Notes under the pieces: model-generated
What the model saw: only the letters and a program-made list of their open reading frames with translations
Told to the model about the DNA's origin: nothing
Databases searched by the model: none
Part shown: positions 14,809-16,638 of the stretch, piece after piece
Numbering within the stretch: the first letter of the stretch is position 1
How the letters are laid out: every line of letters starts with the position of its first letter
Translations under genes and position numbers: made by a program
Assembly: GCA_045600765.1 (NCBI GenBank)
Contig: JAZRYM010000070.1
Location: 1 to 16,638 of the forward strand
Source of the DNA: RGIG426 sp045600765
GTDB lineage: Bacteria > Bacillota > Clostridia > Oscillospirales > Acutalibacteraceae
Length of the DNA stretch: 16,638 bases
Reading direction: 5' to 3'

Positions 14809-15807
14809 TTACATCAGCAACACTTTAATCACCAGAGGCAAAAAGTACCACGCGCTGTAAGAAATCAGCGCGAGCCCTGCCGACACGCCACCCACCACGG
14901 GGAGCATATCGCCGTAACCGTCGCCGAATTTCTCTTTGGCGGTGCGGATTTTCGCAAGGCAGGAATGTTCGTAAATCGCATTGCCGAACAACCCGAACAG
15001 AATATGAACGGCAAAGGAAACCAGTGTCAAAACCGAAATGAGAGACAAGTAGCGGTGAAGCGTGGGGTCTTCCATACACGATTGGATATATTGCATCATT
15101 TCGGCATAACTGCCATCCGTCGAAAGCAAGTCCAGTTTCACGATTTCGATATAGTTGATGAGCGTTTGTTGCAACAGGGAAAAGAGCAGGGTAAGAGCGC
15201 CCACTACGTAGTTTTTGCGGTAGAGCAGCCAAAACGGAGCGAAGATGAACGCTGCCCAGTTCCATTTGACCGTTTTTCCCGTTTGCTCAAATTTCGCAAA
15301 CGTGGGCATATAATAGCGCGGATTGCGTCCGACAACACGCGCTACGTCGGTCGCTTTTTCGCCGCCGATTTCCGTTTGCGGGTCAACGCCGCCGGTATCT
15401 TGTACCGTGGCGCGAAACGGAGCATACGTGAATTCGCGGAACGTGCCGCCGGGAAACGGAATGCCGCCGAACGGAGTGGAGGCGGTTTGAGGTTCATCCG
15501 GCTCGGAGGAAGCTTCCGTTTCGACCGGTCGACCGCAATGTCCGCAAAATTCCGCAAATGCCGGGTTGTCAAACCCGCAATGGGGACAACGGCGGGTGGT
15601 AGGGTGTTCGGTTTTTGGGGTTTTGGAAGCGGCTTCGCGCGACCATTGGTCGGCGGTGCCGTGGGTCGATTCAAAATGGCAATGCCCTGTTTCTAAATAG
15701 CAGGCACGGTGATGCGGTGCACCGCAAACGGGACACACGACGACATCGTCCTCTTTTTGGAACGGTTTTTGGCAGACGGGGCAAGATTGCCCTTCGGAAA
15801 AGAACAT
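14809..15807 (-). CDS. RING-finger / zinc-ribbon / DUF2628 membrane protein
   Basis: This 332-residue protein has three parts. Residues 9-43 form a treble-clef, RING-like metal site (C9, C12, C25, C28, H32/H33, C36, C43) similar to the prokaryotic RING family 1. Residues 73-90 are a zinc ribbon (C73, C76, C87, C90). After a variable linker, the segment from about 140 (IGGEKATDVARVVG then YYMPTFAKF) and WNWAAFIFAPFWLLYRKNY (181-199) are typical of DUF2628 proteins. Further hydrophobic helices follow at about 200-222, 255-280 and 305-330. It should sit in the membrane with its metal domains in the cytoplasm; its function is unknown. ATG 15807 is chosen because it is 7 nt from the GGAGG site (complement of 15816-15820); an in-frame TTG at 15810 is too close. 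It has its own promoter and lies upstream of galU. Confidence 0.86.
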   Translation of the reverse strand: MFFSEGQSCPVCQKPFQKEDDVVVCPVCGAPHHRACYLETGHCHFESTHGTADQWSREAASKTPKTEHPTTRRCPHCGFDNPAFAEFCGHCGRPVETEASSEPDEPQTASTPFGGIPFPGGTFREFTYAPFRATVQDTGGVDPQTEIGGEKATDVARVVGRNPRYYMPTFAKFEQTGKTVKWNWAAFIFAPFWLLYRKNYVVGALTLLFSLLQQTLINYIEIVKLDLLSTDGSYAEMMQYIQSCMEDPTLHRYLSLISVLTLVSFAVHILFGLFGNAIYEHSCLAKIRTAKEKFGDGYGDMLPVVGGVSAGLALISYSAWYFLPLVIKVLLM

Positions 15808-15842
15808 CAAAATGCCTCCTTCCTTTTGTTGGGTTATTCTTT

Positions 15843-15871
15843 ATTGTATACGCTTTGCGGCAAAAGTGCAA
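15843..15871 (-). promoter_or_regulatory. Promoter for the RING/DUF2628 gene (and probably galU)
   Basis: On the minus strand, TTGCAC (15871-15866) and TACAAT (15848-15843) are spaced by 17 bases. Transcription would start about 30 bases before the start codon. Each hexamer differs from consensus at one or two positions. Confidence 0.78.
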
Positions 15872-15939
15872 GTCTCTTTGAAAAGATTTATAAAATGTTT
15901 ACGAATTTCGGTAATATGGCATTGTAAAAGAAGAAAAAC

Positions 15940-15969
15940 TTGACAAAAACGCAAGGAAAAGCCTATAAT
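15940..15969 (+). promoter_or_regulatory. Sigma-A promoter for the secreted dockerin-like protein
   Basis: TTGACA (15940-15945) and TATAAT (15964-15969) are both perfect hexamers with an 18-base spacer. The leader to the ATG at 15999 is about 23 nt and contains the ribosome site AAGGGGG (15985-15991). Confidence 0.88.
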
Positions 15970-15998
15970 GTATGTATATTTATTAAGGGGGAATTCTG

Positions 15999-16638
15999 AT
16001 GAAAAAACACCTACCCATCCTATTTATTCTCGCATTTATGATTGTCACAGTGGCGGGGATGACGGTTCTTGCCGCGGCAGAAACCGAAACAAAAATCATC
16101 TACGGTGACGCGAATGGTGACGGTGCGGTCAATATGAAAGACGTGTTGACCGTTCGCAAATTTGTGGCCAATCTTATTACGGTGATTGACCCCGGCAACA
16201 CGAATCCGACCGAAAATCCGACCGCTACGGCGGTGATTGAGACGACGGCAAAGACGGATTCGACGGAAACCGAGCCGACGGCGACCGAGACCGAGACCGA
16301 GCCGGGCAAAACGCCGTCGACTACCGAGACGAAGTCGACTACTGAGACGAGCGGAACGGAGTCTACGGCAAAGCCGAGCGAGACGTCGTCCACCACACAG
16401 CCGAGCGAGACGAAGCCCACGACTGCTCCGCCGAAGGTTCCGGAAAATCCCGAAACGGTGTTTTTCGGCTCGTATGAGCAGGACGGCGATTTCAAAAACG
16501 GCAAAGAGCCCATCGAGTGGATTGTGCTGGAAGAAAAAGACGACACCAAACTGCTTTTAAGCCGCTATGTGTTGGACTATCGGATGCAGGCTGACCACTA
16601 TCGTGAGGACTATAACTGGGCGTCGTATTCCGGCGTTC
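15999..16638 (+). CDS. Secreted dockerin-like / DUF6273 protein (5' part; runs off the window)
   Basis: 213 codons are present with no stop. The order is a signal peptide (residues 1 to about 27: Lys-Lys, hydrophobic core, then LAAAE), one EF-hand-like dockerin repeat, a Thr/Glu/Pro/Ser-rich linker (about 65-150), and the beginning of a domain resembling DUF6273 from about 154 (VFFGSYEQDG, then PIEWIVLEE and LLLSRYVLD). The calcium loop D37-A-N39-G-D41-G-A-V-N45-M-K-D48 has the expected ligands at loop positions 1, 3, 5, 9 and 12. Type I dockerins normally have two such repeats; only one is visible. Start and ribosome site (AAGGGGG, 7 nt) are clear, with a consensus promoter. The protein is probably exported and may be surface-attached through a domain lying beyond the window. 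Enzymatic activity cannot be judged from this part. Confidence 0.85.
   Translation, partial: MKKHLPILFILAFMIVTVAGMTVLAAAETETKIIYGDANGDGAVNMKDVLTVRKFVANLITVIDPGNTNPTENPTATAVIETTAKTDSTETEPTATETETEPGKTPSTTETKSTTETSGTESTAKPSETSSTTQPSETKPTTAPPKVPENPETVFFGSYEQDGDFKNGKEPIEWIVLEEKDDTKLLLSRYVLDYRMQADHYREDYNWASYSGV
16194..16455 (+). repeat. Low-complexity Thr/Glu/Pro linker coding region
   Basis: This part of the secreted protein gene is built of degenerate short repeats. ACCGAG units run in tandem around 16284-16300. TCGACTACYGAGACG occurs at 16317-16331 and again at 16335-16349 (18-base period). CCGAGCGAGACG occurs at 16374-16385 and 16401-16412 (27-base period). All periods are multiples of three, so copy-number change would keep the frame. 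It encodes an extended, probably glycosylated or flexible spacer between the EF-hand and the next domain. Confidence 0.7.

Noticed and set aside
16100..16549. Val/Ser-rich minus-strand frame opposite the linker of the secreted protein
   Set aside because: Its repetitive composition comes from the low-complexity linker DNA. The + strand has a promoter, ribosome site, signal peptide and recognisable domains.
1..16638. A defence island, mobile element or toxin-antitoxin module
   Set aside because: All sizeable genes are assigned to pilus, lipid, chaperone, nucleotide-sugar or surface functions. No integrase, transposase, direct-repeat array, nuclease or toxin-like small gene pair was seen.

Overview
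The window looks like a chromosomal segment of a monoderm, Gram-positive-type anaerobe, most plausibly an uncultured member of the Clostridia (Oscillospiraceae/Ruminococcaceae-like). This is inferred from several things. Ribosome binding sites are strong and AGGAGG-like, and promoters are near-consensus sigma-A type. groESL carries a CIRCE operator. The type IV pilus locus has pilM, pilN and pilO-like genes but no secretin or pilP. Acyl-phosphate glycerol-3-phosphate acyltransferase (plsY) lies next to gpsA. UPF0371/DUF1846, RING/zinc-ribbon-DUF2628 and dockerin-DUF6273 proteins are also present. No tRNA, rRNA, CRISPR array, insertion sequence, phage gene or integrase was seen.

Bases 1-8158 hold the 3' part of a type IV pilus operon on the + strand. 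It contains the tail of an upstream gene, a prepilin, pilB (extension ATPase), pilT (retraction ATPase), pilC (platform), pilD (prepilin peptidase), pilM, a pilN-like gene and a pilO-like gene. Genes are tightly spaced or overlapping (pilT/pilC and pilN/pilO overlap by 4 nt). The operon promoter lies before the window. A bidirectional terminator at 8176-8217 closes the operon and also serves the convergent plsY-gpsA operon (minus strand, 8277-10016), which encodes two steps of phospholipid precursor synthesis.

The interval 10017-10209 carries two divergent promoters with 17-bp spacers, one for plsY-gpsA and one for a UPF0371/DUF1846 gene (10210-11694) that ends in its own hairpin. Next comes groES-groEL (11885-13828), with a sigma-A promoter and a perfect CIRCE/HrcA operator. 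A second bidirectional hairpin (13837-13866) separates groEL from the convergent galU (minus). Upstream of galU on the same strand is a RING-finger/zinc-ribbon/DUF2628 membrane protein, driven by its own promoter at 15843-15871. Divergent from it, a consensus promoter (15940-15969) drives a secreted protein that runs off the window: signal peptide, single dockerin-like EF-hand, Thr/Glu/Pro-rich linker and the start of a DUF6273-like domain.

Most of the window is ordinary core genome. The points most worth a second look are the MshEN-type (candidate c-di-GMP-binding) N-terminus of PilB with one degenerate half-site, the long cytoplasmic tail of the PilN-like protein, the RING-DUF2628 protein beside galU, the single-EF-hand secreted protein, and the uncharacterised DUF1846 gene. 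I found no convincing evidence for a wholly new multi-gene system. No stretch longer than 300 bases lacks a gene.
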